From Strigamia acuminata (lineage: Eukaryota > Arthropoda > Chilopoda > Geophilomorpha > Linotaeniidae): 64,000 nt of DNA. The translations under genes and the position numbers were made by a program. A model generated the notes under the pieces. It saw only the letters and a list, made by a program, of their open reading frames with translations, ran no database searches and was not told where the DNA came from. This document shows, in pieces, positions 44,694 through 54,755 of the stretch (positions are counted from its first letter, which is position 1; each line of letters starts with the position of its first letter). The DNA is taken from contig OX442319.1 in the NCBI GenBank assembly GCA_949358305.1, forward strand, positions 6,138,001-6,202,000. The letters run 5' to 3'.

Positions 44694-45134
44694 ATAATAA
44701 CTAGAGACCGGATATTTATGTGAAATAAAATTCGGTTTATGCGCATAAAATATGCACTAAAAATTTCATTTTATGCGAAAAAAAAAATGAAAATATGCAA
44801 AATAAAACAATTTATTTCAGTGAAATTATTTGTTGCAATAGCAAATCAGCGCCATTTCTAACAGTTGTGTTGTAAAACTGTGTCGCTTGTCAGTAAACAC
44901 AGACTGAAGTTTGGAAAAAAATAAAATCACGTGTGAAATTACGTGTGTACTTAAATACATAAAAGGCCTAACTGATATGATACACGGATAGACAAAACGT
45001 ATCATTTTTGTATCATAAAAACTGCAATTTATGCATTTATTTCCGATTTTTGGAAAATATGCATTAATAGCAGATTTTGGCTTTATATTGAATATAAATA
45101 TATTCCATGCATTTATCCGGTCTCTAATAATAAC
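44694..45134. mobile_element. hAT-type MITE (425 bp)
   Basis: The body 44,702-45,126 has inverted ends TAGAGACCGGAT and is flanked by a perfect 8-bp duplication ATAATAAC (44,694-44,701 and 45,127-45,134), as expected for hAT. It is AT-rich, has many TGCAT/TTTATG words, and carries no transposase. Confidence 0.85.
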
Positions 45135-46305
45135 GATGAATACTTAATTGGTGATCAATTTTTTTGTATAAAAAATATTCCAATACAATACTTGTGAATC
45201 TAGCCGCGCTTATGTGCCGTTCTGATTCAATTAAACAAGCAGTCAACTAATGACGCTGCCTTTAATATTACCAAGTCAATCGAATTTCATGCTCGAATGA
45301 TATTCTGCTTAATTGCTGCTCGTTCTGCAAAATTCACTGAGAAATGATTAGACTGGAGGTGGCAAACTGTTTAGACTGCGCCTAAATTCTTATTTAGACA
45401 CCAATATGCAAACACAATTCGTTTAAATAAATAAATAAATAAATGAATACGGAGTAAATAAAAATAAATTTCTTTCAGTTGGTTGTTTGTTGAATGAGTA
45501 TTAAAGTAAAAGATTGATTAGTTTTCTCGTAGAATAGATCAGAACTGCAGCGCTCCTTCCTTCCTTCCCTCCCTCTTCAGTGCACTGAAACGAATTTGTA
45601 GCTCCTTACGAACATTGCTGATGGTGTCGGCAAATTGAATTATGGTCGCAGCTCGCACGGGTCGGTCACGAAGTTGGCAATCCGTTTCTAATAATCGACA
45701 TACAGGTACTGTATGCACACCGCGATCGATTTTACTCTTATTTGCGAGAGAAAAATAACTTTTGACCTTTTGCTGGGGGACATTTCTTTAATATTGTGCC
45801 GACAGAACGAGTTTGGAATCTGCGAAGCCAAAATAACAAATCACAAATAGACACACAGGTAACCATTAGCAACAGAAAATAATTTTTTTTTTTAAACTGT
45901 AAGATTTCCTGTAATTCATTTTTTTAAATTTAATTTTCTATCAATTTATTTCTACGAAATGTTTATTTAATGATTGTGGTATTTGTTTTACGCTTTTGCC
46001 ACCAGGTTGTGGTTTTATTATTGATTCAACACGGAGTATTAGAGCATGTGGTGGAACACTGCACTTCTTTAGTTACAGTTGTTGTATACTGTATTTTTAT
46101 TACATAAATCGTAAGATATTACTTTTTTTTTTAATTGCCGTGTATATTTTTCCATAAATTGTAAACGTTAAAATTTTTTTTTATTTTCTATGATTAGGGT
46201 TTGTGGTGTCATCTAGTGACAAATTTTGAAACGACGACATAAAATACGTAAAAGTTAGAACTATAACATTATTATTATTATTATTATTATATTATTATTT
46301 CTTTT
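45135..46305. other. Intergenic, no gene recognised
   Basis: AT-rich DNA with a GC-richer patch at 45,545-45,780. An (ATT)n stretch lies at 46,268-46,300. A plus-strand TTTATT at 46,306-46,311 (AATAAA on the minus strand) lies about 56 nt beyond the KDM3-like stop and probably serves as its polyadenylation signal. Confidence 0.45.
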
Positions 46306-46366
46306 TTTATTCTAATTTTTTTCCAAACAAACTACTAAGTAAATTATTATCAAATACTAAAAAAAT

Positions 46367-48904
46367 CTAATTTTCCTTTTCTTCACCACCAACTCCTTCA
46401 CTCGCCATAACAACCGAAAGAGCATCTTTGACCGCATGATAACAAATATTCTTAACTTGCAACTTATCCTCGTGGTTAGTATGATTACTCGACAAATGTC
46501 GAAATTCCTGCGTAAGCATCAAACAATGCCCAATATTCTCAGGCGTAACAAAATCCTCCGCCACCTTAATACAACTATGCAAATTCCGAACCTGATGCGG
46601 CGCTCCGGCCGGAATAAAAACCGCATCACCCACGCACTGCGCAATCGCATATCCGTCCACCCCAAACTCCACATACAACCGATTCCTCAACCGCGCATCC
46701 AAATACCATCTCTGATCGTGAATCGGATCGCTTTTCGCTTCCAAAACTTCCCCCTTTTCCGCAGCCAACTTCCTAAAGAATTCCCTCATTTTCCCCGCAT
46801 CATCCGCCCTAAAAATATGCCAAATAGCGCCCACTCGAACTCCTTCCTGCCGCACTCTTTTCCGCGCAAGCATATCGCAACCCGCTTCACTAACCGCCTC
46901 ATGCGCCTCTTCCACCTGGCGCTTCTCGTTCCCATCCTTCAAAATCCCCGCGTAAACCAACACATTGACCGCGTCGCTCATATCCAGATGTAAATTCGTC
47001 GTACCTTGACTAGGATATTCCGTAGATCCGTACGCGATGTACATTTTCGGGCCCAAATCCGGCGGAACCGCGCAACTCGGCAGCCGCGCAGTGAGATTCA
47101 ATTTCCCATCGCGGTGCGTGTAGTCCGGCAGCGGGAGCGCTTTCATCAGATCTTGGAAACGGCTGGGCAATACCTCGCTAAAATCGTCGCCAGGCGGCCA
47201 ATCTTTCAGTTTCAACAACCGATTCCTACCATTTGGGTCTTTCAAACGTTTCTCGGGGTCCTCGAACCCGTCCCAGAAATTCCTCATGCGTTCGCGGATC
47301 ACGGATCCGGACAAACAATCGATCAGATCGTTCTCCAATTCGCCGAAATCGCGCGAAAACGCTTTCGGACTCCACAGATCGTCGTCGAGATGCTCGTGTA
47401 CGTTGGATATCATTATCGGCTGTCCTCTTTTCCACATTTCCTGAAACAACGGCACGTTTTCTCTACTCAAAGCCTCGTGGAGCCACAACAGTCGTCCGTC
47501 GCACATCCACGAGTGCCGAATGCCGGGAAACACGACTCGACTCTCCGCCATCGTGAAAACCCTCGTAAAATAATCCGTTCCGCCTTTTAGTGGACCCGGA
47601 TAACTATCGAACGTCGCGCCATTAAAAACCCTATCGACGACGCTGTTAATTACGGCGGATAAATAGTCGAACTTTTCGTCATCGAATCGTTTCGCGCTCG
47701 TCCCGAGTTCGATTTCACTCACCGGCAACCTATTAATCTGTCCCATCAACTGCTGGCAAACGTCCCTCGACTTACTACCGACATTAACGCGTTTATTCGC
47801 ATTCCCGCACGCGCAGTTCATCGCGATGTTCCTCTTCTTGCAAACCTCGTGAGTTAGTTTGGACAATTTCCACAAGATGTCGCCCGGGATGGTTTGGGTC
47901 AACATTAATTTATCTTTGACGTGTCTGGCGCAGCCGTTGCACGCCATCCAGAGCGCTTCGTCGCCGTCGTAGCAGTCGACGCACACGACGAACCCGCAAA
48001 CGGCGCACGACAAGTGGAAATTGAATATCGTAGTCTCGCACACGTCGCACATTTCGCGCACACCCTGCACGGATCTTTTTAGGACGACATCTTTGTTCGG
48101 GAATCGTTCTTTCGTGCGTTTTTCGTGCTCGACGACCCCGCAAAAGCGATCGCCGACGTGACTCAAGATAAACTTGCCGCTCTCGACGTCCAACTGCGCC
48201 GGGTCGTCGCGGCTCGGGAGAAGCGATTTTAAGTCGTCTTTGGTCGCCGCGCACGACTCGAAGCCGACGGGAGTCAATACTCGGTCGTCGTTGAACTCGA
48301 GTTTGCGGAATAAGTAAAATCGGCACATGATGGCGTCGGACGGGCCGTATTGGAGGTCGTTGGCGCATTGGCGGCATTGGTGGGTCCGCAGAGGGAGTTT
48401 CCAGCAGGGTTCGTTCTGGAGAAATGGTTTTTTCGACTGCGAGAGCTTCTCGAGTGCCGGCGTTAGGGTTAGCGCCGGCGGTTGGAATTTCGGCGGTTGT
48501 TCGTCGGGAACGTAGTCTTGGTATAAGCATTTTCGGTTCTGGCAGCATTGTTTTAAGAGCTGGGGGCCGCCGAAGCAGCGCATGTCGAGACAGTGGAGAC
48601 AGGTTCCGCAGTTTGGTCGCACGCAGTTTTCGCATTGTTTGCAGCGCATTTTTCGGGCGCGTTTGGATTTTGGCTTCGGCTTGGGTGGCTCTGGGTCGGA
48701 TTCGGTGTTTTCGTCGTCGTATTTCGGGTTTTTTGGTTTCTTCGGCTTGGATTTTGGTTTGGGTTTGGGTGGCTCGGGGTCGGATTCGGTGGTGTCGTCT
48801 TCGATGACGTATTTGGGCTTTTTTGGTCTCTTCGGGTTGTCTTCGTCGCTGTTTTTTCGTTTGCGGGTCAACTTGCTAATCGGTTCGACGGAGGAAGTGG
48901 CCAT
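46367..48904 (-). CDS. CXXC zinc finger + KDM3-type JmjC histone demethylase, single exon
   Basis: One 845-aa frame. Residues 1-85 are Lys/Pro-rich with a tandem 27-residue duplication (TESDPEPPKPKPKSK twice). Residues 88-126 form a CXXC-type finger (CKQCENC, CGTCLHCLD, FGGPQLLKQCC), which in other proteins binds unmethylated CpG. Residues 286-327 are the KDM3 zinc finger (CDVCETTIFNFHLSCAVCGF), preceded by CRQC...CRFYLFRKLEF. Residues ~455-800 are the JmjC region. Iron ligands H639 and D641 (TTNLHLDMSDAVNVL) and H770 (IPAGAPHQVRN) are intact, so H3K9 demethylation is the likely activity. Vertebrate KDM3 proteins are larger and I know of no CXXC in them, so the architecture is notable. It has no intron. 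A TATA box lies at 48,992-48,985. It is head-to-head with the gene at 49,520. Confidence 0.92.
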   Translation of the reverse strand: MATSSVEPISKLTRKRKNSDEDNPKRPKKPKYVIEDDTTESDPEPPKPKPKSKPKKPKNPKYDDENTESDPEPPKPKPKSKRARKMRCKQCENCVRPNCGTCLHCLDMRCFGGPQLLKQCCQNRKCLYQDYVPDEQPPKFQPPALTLTPALEKLSQSKKPFLQNEPCWKLPLRTHQCRQCANDLQYGPSDAIMCRFYLFRKLEFNDDRVLTPVGFESCAATKDDLKSLLPSRDDPAQLDVESGKFILSHVGDRFCGVVEHEKRTKERFPNKDVVLKRSVQGVREMCDVCETTIFNFHLSCAVCGFVVCVDCYDGDEALWMACNGCARHVKDKLMLTQTIPGDILWKLSKLTHEVCKKRNIAMNCACGNANKRVNVGSKSRDVCQQLMGQINRLPVSEIELGTSAKRFDDEKFDYLSAVINSVVDRVFNGATFDSYPGPLKGGTDYFTRVFTMAESRVVFPGIRHSWMCDGRLLWLHEALSRENVPLFQEMWKRGQPIMISNVHEHLDDDLWSPKAFSRDFGELENDLIDCLSGSVIRERMRNFWDGFEDPEKRLKDPNGRNRLLKLKDWPPGDDFSEVLPSRFQDLMKALPLPDYTHRDGKLNLTARLPSCAVPPDLGPKMYIAYGSTEYPSQGTTNLHLDMSDAVNVLVYAGILKDGNEKRQVEEAHEAVSEAGCDMLARKRVRQEGVRVGAIWHIFRADDAGKMREFFRKLAAEKGEVLEAKSDPIHDQRWYLDARLRNRLYVEFGVDGYAIAQCVGDAVFIPAGAPHQVRNLHSCIKVAEDFVTPENIGHCLMLTQEFRHLSSNHTNHEDKLQVKNICYHAVKDALSVVMASEGVGGEEKEN

Positions 48905-48984
48905 CGCAGCTTCGAATGCTTTGAAATCGATTGTTGAATTGAGTTCGACGGTGAGATTGTGTTCGACTGTTGAATTGAATTCAG

Positions 48985-48992
48985 TTTATATA
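48985..48992 (-). promoter_or_regulatory. TATA box of the KDM3-like gene
   Basis: The minus strand reads TATATAAA 81-88 bp upstream of the ATG, giving a predicted leader of about 55 nt. The leader region has two similar TTGAATTGA-TTC words. Confidence 0.45.
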
Positions 48993-49519
48993 TGTGTGAC
49001 GTGGATGTTACGCAAATGATACGTAGGGTTGCGAAACACGACGCGATAAACAGTCCCCGTTGCGAACGTCGAATGTACGGAGCGGAAGATTTTGGAAAAG
49101 AAAAATGCAGTTTTTAAGGTCATCAATTTTTAAATGAAATAAAATCAATTTAAAATATTTTTTTTCTACGTCTTAATACCTCATGTTTTCTGGAAATCCC
49201 GAGTTACCGTAATCACATGTAATTCCACCTTTTATGGATACCTAAGACAAAAGAAAAATAAAAATCATTAAATTAGTTGTGTGCTGAACTTTTGTTTCCT
49301 TTGTTATTTTCTAATTACGTAAATTACCTCAACAATGAGCAAAAGCAGCCAAGAAATAAACCATTCATCGAAATATCGTTCGTGAGCAGAAATAGAACAT
49401 CAGGAAGACGAATAACGACATCCTCGCGACGCCATCTTGTGGCCATTGTGCTACCAGGCAATGAGTTGAAGCACGAACACAATAAACCTTGTGTTCGTGG
49501 TTGAAGCTTTTCTCCAGAA

Positions 49520-51553
49520 ATGCAAAAGGGTAAACCGAAAAAAGGAAAGGAAGACGGAGCCAAGGCTATAACACCAACACCAGCGGGCAAGGCCGACGAT
49601 TCCGCCGCTCGCCACTGGGATGCGTGGGTTGTTTCGGACAAATTCACGCTCCGCGATTGGTACTATTTGGACCAGGAGGAAAGTGAGGACCTCCATTTAC
49701 TCTCTCTCTCCGAACACACGATCGACAACCTCCTGGAAAACTGTCTCTCAGTTTACATTAAGAAAAACGTCATAGCTTACACGCTGGATAGATTCCAACA
49801 GGATATTCTACAGTACATGTTGGTTAGGCCTAATTTAAATTTCCGTAAATCACCGAACTAATTTCATGTTTTAGCTTATTCAACATTATCCGGAATCGCT
49901 GCGAAACAATGCTGAAATTACGTATTATCGCAATGAATTCGATAAAATAGGTATAAATTAATTAATTTAATTTAATTTTTAATTTAATTTTTTATTTAAT
50001 TTTTAATTTAATCTTATTTTTTATTGATTTTCAGAGCCGTTGCCATCCACGATCGATGCGTATTCGTGCGGTTGGCCAATACCGATTTTCGATCCGTTTT
50101 TCAACGAAACTAAATTAAAATCTAAACACGTAGCGGAAGAATCGGGACATAATTTACCGGTGGTGCCTACAGTTCCCGAAGAGAGTCGCGAGAGTCGCGA
50201 GATCGCTCGAAGAAGTGATATGGAGTCGCCGAGTCATTTTTTTCTTCCAGAACGAAAATTGCCGTCGAAGAAAGAGGTGCCCAGCGTTATTGCAGTCACG
50301 TCTAGGAAAAGAAAGACCACGGCGGCCCCTTTGGTGAAGAAATCCGTCGTTGCAAGTCGTAAAAAGAGAATCTCGAAGAAAACCGAAATGCAAACCCCGG
50401 ACGACTTTGCTATGTGAAAATGAAAATGATTCGAGTTTTGTGTGAGAAAAGTTGTTAACGTTTGTGTTTTGAATTTAGGGAAGCGAGTGCGACTGAAATT
50501 GAAGCGACGTACTCGCACGAACCGAGCGTTTCGTCCGATATTCCGATCAGGACTTCCCAGTCTATGATTGGAGTTCGATTTAACATGGATAGAAGTGAAA
50601 GTAATTCGGATGTCGATTCGATGAAAAGCCAGTCCGTCATGTACACGCCTCCAAAAGCTGTTCCCACAAGATCAAACGCAACTGTAATGTCGAATATTTG
50701 TTGATTTGAGTCCTCTGGAGGTGATTTCTTGTGTATTTCTAGAAGGTCCGGCTTACGGGACGTGATACAAAGCTGTCCATTCCTGCAAATCTTGTTTTTG
50801 ATCATCTGGAACCGAGCAATTTCCTGCCAAATCGGTTGATTAGTCTACTGCGAAAACGTGGAAATTGTGCGATTTTGCAGTTTTGCAACTGAGTTTTTCG
50901 TTTATTTCACCAAAATTGCACTTTTTTGACGTTTAAAACTCGTTTGAAATGATGTTATTGTATTGGTGGATGACTTATTGTTGCAGAACTAAGACTGGCT
51001 ACGTCATCAAAGATTTGGAAGTTCCAAAAGACCTCGCTAAAACTCCACTTACGAAACGAATTGCGGGAATTCCAAAAAGAGGATCTGAAGTCACGGGTAA
51101 AGAGGAATAATTTAGAAATAATTAATTCAAAAAAAGATAACTTTCCTTCAGCTAAATCGACAATCGTGGCGGAACTAACGAGTGGCAACGTACTCACTAT
51201 GCCTTCGGTGGTAAGAAAAATTAACTACCGGGTCGATGTGTTTGGTTTAGAAATGTAATGTTTTTTTTTTTTTTCAGGTGGATAAAATGACTAATCTCGG
51301 TGGCGGTGTTCTTGCACGAAAGGACCCCAAACCTAATACTGTAAAACCAATTTTTATGTTTTTTAAAATAAAAAATTTATTTTTTCTTTTCTCTTCTTAT
51401 CAGTCTGACCAATCGCCGCAAGACCGCGAAGATCTTCGACCGCTTTTAAATCCAATTTCGCGTTCCAAGGTGGAGCCACGATTACTCATTTCCCAATTGA
51501 TTGACCGCAGCCTGCCCGGTGTTGGACATCAGACCAAAGTGACACGAAACTGA
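49520..51553 (+). CDS. Conserved-looking protein of unknown function, 9 exons
   Basis: Exons are 49,520-49,822, 49,875-49,950, 50,035-50,413, 50,479-50,683, 50,743-50,834, 50,987-51,096, 51,152-51,210, 51,278-51,340 and 51,404-51,553. Introns are short (52-152 bp), all GT..AG, and all phases join, giving 478 aa. It starts MQKGKPKKGKEDGAKAITPT. Residues ~30-130 look like a folded helical domain rich in aromatics (HWDAWVVSDKFTLRDWYYLD, NNAEITYYRNEFDKI, CGWPIPIFDPFF). The middle is Ser/Lys-rich with basic clusters (TSRKRKTTAA, SRKKRISKK). The C-terminal part (TGRDTKLSIPANLVFDHLEP, GYVIKDLEVPKD) is again ordered. I do not recognise the family. AATAAA lies at 51,593-51,598. The arrangement with the KDM3-like gene suggests a shared promoter region. 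Confidence 0.7.
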
Positions 51554-51599
51554 AAATGTATTTCACATAAATTTACTTTTAATAAGAAAAACAAATAAA

Positions 51600-52505
51600 A
51601 TTTGATTGATTTTGTTCCAGTTTTAACCACTTATCCGTTTATTATAAACACTCACTGAACACGTAAATATCGTCGTAAATTCCAGTCAAATTTTTCACAT
51701 AAATCTTCAAATATTTCCACACACCAGTCCGAAAATAAACATTCTGAAATAAAAACGTGAAATTAAAATAAGACGACTTCAACATGTAAAAATAATTGGA
51801 AATGTTGCGATGGTTTACTGTTGCAAAACAATACATCAGTTCAACACTTTGTGCTATTTTCTTTTTACAATTTTACATAGAAATAAATGTATAGAATATT
51901 TCTAACGCTGAAATATAATTTAATTAGTTTGTGTAGCAATTTTAAAGTCGCCATTTTGTACCTTGTTTGAATAATTAGCCGTTCTTTCGCCCAACTAATT
52001 ATTTTTGCTCGAAAACGGACACGATCTGTCAAGATTTTAAATTTTAAAAAATAAACAAACAACCAATGGTGTAACAAATCAAACCCATATCGAATGAACG
52101 TAGCTTTACGCTTGTTACAATGGCAGCAAATAGCTTTGATGAGTATTCTAGAATTGCGAGTCTTGGCCATCTTAATATTCCTACTCTCGGTCTTTTGCTT
52201 GCACGTCACGCAATATATCAAAAAAGGCTCAGGGTCTTCATCTCTGAGTGAATAATACATAACTAATATCTACAATTTGGACTAATAACACGAACGAGAA
52301 TTTATATCGACCAAAGGCTTCAAAACCAGCCATAGACTTGACAATTAATGCACCAACAAAACAACAAACCATGCCAATTATTAAAATTTTATTCAAAACA
52401 AACAAATTACAAAAAAATTACAAAATGTAATCTAATTCATATCTGCGGTACTGATTCTTCGCCTGGTTCTCCAACCTTTGTTTCAAAGTAGAATAAATTT
52501 TTTTT
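51600..52505. other. Intergenic, no gene supported
   Basis: AT-rich. A 131-aa minus-strand frame (51,865-52,260) has no domain or conserved pattern. Confidence 0.4.
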
Positions 52506-52510
52506 ATTTC

Positions 52511-52920
52511 TTATTTCTTCGAATTTCTACCACTCATATTCCTAAATTTCGGTGGATTTGTGACTTGCACCTGCGCATTATTAAATTTCAAGTGCTTTCT
52601 TGCTGATGGTTGGTCTGCACAAAAAAAATCACAAACAAACGTTTTGAGAAATTAATATGACGTTATTTCTGTTTATTTTCATCACTCGCAATCAGAAACA
52701 AACAAACATCAACAATCATCAAGCACACGGAGCTGCGGTCTGTGCTGGGTGACGCGAAAAACTTGCAGCCAATCAAAATCCGCCTACCTTCATCCTGCTG
52801 GGTTGTTTCATTTCCGCTTCCGCTCGAGCCAGTTGGTGGTCGACCACGCGTCTTCTTGCTGCGATTTTTCGATTTATCCGAATCATTTAACATCGGGTCC
52901 AGTTTTTGGTGTAGGTTCAC
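52511..52920 (-). CDS. Small 78-aa protein with AT-hook-like core, 2 exons
   Basis: Exon 1 is 52,788-52,920 (ATG at 52,920; donor GTAGGCGG) and exon 2 is 52,511-52,614 (acceptor TTTTTTTTGTGCAG). The join is in phase. The protein starts MNLHQKLDPMLNDSDKSKNR, continues with KKTRGRPPTG, whose RGRP core resembles an AT-hook, and ends FRNMSGRNSKK. It is basic, Ser/Asn-rich and probably disordered. No family is recognised. The splice joint with a clean polypyrimidine tract supports a real gene; DNA binding is only a possibility. Confidence 0.5.
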
Positions 52921-53133
52921 GGTGATTTCTATTCCGGTGTAATTACAAACTTATCAATCAAGTTTCATGTCAAAATGTGCGGATTGTTCGTGACGTTAAT
53001 TTCCCGTTGACCACGTTGATGGTGTATTTGGTATGGCCATTTTTTATTTCAATGTGTTAAAATATTTTCTTTTAAAATACGTTTTCATTTACTTAAGACT
53101 TCAGAATTGTATTTATCAATATTTTTATTATTT

Positions 53134-53352
53134 TTAGTGATGATAAGTTTTTTCCTTCAATTTAATTGGGGGCAGCAAATCCAACTCTCTACCTCCTCGT
53201 GGTTGCCCCTGGACCACTGGACTCGTTCCAGTTGGTACTAGATGAGAGCTCTGGTGTTTTGAATTTGGTTGATTATTTTGTTCTATCTGTGACATTATTT
53301 CCGTCTGGTTGTTCCATGTTCCTGGCATCTTGATACTTTTTTTCTGAAGCAT
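53134..53352 (-). CDS. Hypothetical 72-aa protein
   Basis: The frame starts at ATG 53,352 (MLQKKSIKMPGTWNNQTEIM) and ends with stop at 53,134. It is Gln/Asn-rich. Its C-terminal part (QPRGGRELDL) is encoded by the same AACCACGAGGAGGTAGAGAG string that occurs at ~9,947 and, with one change, at ~15,238. It is therefore likely a transposon-derived or chance frame. No domain. Confidence 0.25.
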   Translation of the reverse strand: MLQKKSIKMPGTWNNQTEIMSQIEQNNQPNSKHQSSHLVPTGTSPVVQGQPRGGRELDLLPPIKLKEKTYHH

Positions 53353-53394
53353 TATATTTAATTTTTATGCATTTTCTCATTTAATTTGAAAAAT

Positions 53395-53520
53395 AATTTG
53401 GTATTGTTAAGACTGCATTCCCTTATGTGTGTAGCATTTACCAAATATTGTCAAAACTGCATATGTAAGACTGCATTCCCTTTTTTATGAGTGTAGCATG
53501 TGCTAGAATTGCTTGATTTG
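53395..53520. repeat. Two copies of the GTAAGACTGCATTCC motif
   Basis: TTGTTAAGACTGCATTCCCT and TATGTAAGACTGCATTCCCT are each followed by TGTGTAGCA/GAGTGTAGCA. The same ~50-bp motif occurs, in either orientation, at about 4.98, 6.16, 9.43, 13.77, 14.24 and 15.16 kb. Confidence 0.65.
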
Positions 53521-53663
53521 TAGCATTCAGTAAGAGGTGTAATTAGTAGGATCTATTTTGTGATTGATCTTGATAATTGCAATTTTGAGGCATGACAAAC
53601 TCAACATAAAGATGGCCAAGCTCACTCTTAAGCGGTTTTACATCTTCATTTAAATTGTCCATT

Positions 53664-53860
53664 TCATTTGCCACGTGTTGGTAGACGTATTATTAATTTG
53701 AGATTAATGATCGTCGTGGGTGGTTCGTTATCTATTTCTAACTCATCCCCATAAGATACTTTTGAGAAAGTTGGAACTAATGGTCGCATGATTGGTCGTG
53801 GTGGTGATGATTTGTTACCTAATTCCGAATCGTATTCAGATACAATTCCAGACAAAACTA
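53664..53860 (-). other. Exon-like open segment
   Basis: After an AG (AAATGCATAG) the minus strand reads SGIVSEYDSELGNKSSPPRP and continues open for ~63 codons; there is no ATG. Low-complexity acidic and Pro/Arg stretches. It may be an internal exon linked to the 54.1-kb frame. Not recognised. Confidence 0.2.
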
Positions 53861-54004
53861 TGCATTTGTTGTTATAAAATCCTCAGATAAATATTTTTTA
53901 TATTTTGTCACTTGTTCCAACAAGTGTTTCTTCAACGTACGGATTGCAGAACCCTGAAATCTATTAAAATAACAATTACTAAATCAGTTAAAGTAAAAGA
54001 TTTC

Positions 54005-54166
54005 TTAAAATATGTAGCTCGAGTTGTCCAGATATAAAATTGAGTGCAGATTTGTCCACATTTCATCCCCAGTAGTTGTGATGTCCTCACAGATAAAGGA
54101 AAATAGTTCTTTGATTGCTTGGATTCTGTCCTTGTCAGAGAAGCGAAAACGGGTTTGTTTAGACAT
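54005..54166 (-). CDS. Hypothetical 53-aa protein
   Basis: ATG at 54,166 starts MSKQTRFRFSDKDRIQAIKE. The amphipathic helices and the ITTTGDEMWTNLHSIL stretch look protein-like rather than random, but no family is recognised and the frame is short. It could be a first exon, though no good donor precedes the stop. Confidence 0.25.
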   Translation of the reverse strand: MSKQTRFRFSDKDRIQAIKELFSFICEDITTTGDEMWTNLHSILYLDNSSYIF

Positions 54167-54650
54167 CTTTGATGACAGCAGCCTGTAGAAATGGATTTTG
54201 TAGCTAAAACAATTGACTTCCTTTCCAAATTGTTTTAGTCTTTTTCATAAAATCCAATAAGGCTTTAAAAGGGCAGATTGATAGGTTGTGGGGAAATTGG
54301 GCCACTCAAAAATTTGTGTGATGCCCTACTCGAGTGTGTCTATTGTAATTTTAATGGTTGAAAAATGGCTACTTCTGCGGTTAATTTTATTGGGAATTAA
54401 AAGGTTTTAAACAATCCATTAATTTAACTTCTGCTTCAAGACCTTTTCTGTAATACCAGATAACTTTTCGTGGCACATCCTCAGGCCTTTTCATAGTGCT
54501 AATAGCAAGGCCACTTTTTCTTGTAATTTTCTCCAGTCTAGGGATTCTTGAGGCCATATCTGTCTTAGTGCTTTTAGTGCCAAACCCACGTATCTATTTA
54601 ACGTGGTGTTAAATACATCCTTTAATTTCCTAGTAATTCATCTGATGCCA

Positions 54651-54755
54651 CCGTAAAAATGCACATTTTCACTTTAAAAATGCACATTTTCACTTTAAAA
54701 ATGCACATTTTCACTTTAAAAATGCACATTTTCACTTTAAAAATGCCCATTTTCC
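54651..54755. repeat. 21-bp tandem repeat, ~5 copies
   Basis: The unit CACTTTAAAAATGCACATTT + T. The paralogous position at ~58,500 has no such array, so it expanded after the duplication. Confidence 0.9.

Noticed and set aside
47910-48635. 241-aa Arg-rich frame within the KDM3-like gene
   Set aside because: It is another frame of the same strand across a conserved coding region; the Arg richness is a by-product of GC-rich codons.
48424-49019. Plus-strand frames of 114-145 aa opposite the KDM3-like N-terminus
   Set aside because: They are antisense shadows of the Lys/Pro-rich repeats; low complexity and no independent support.
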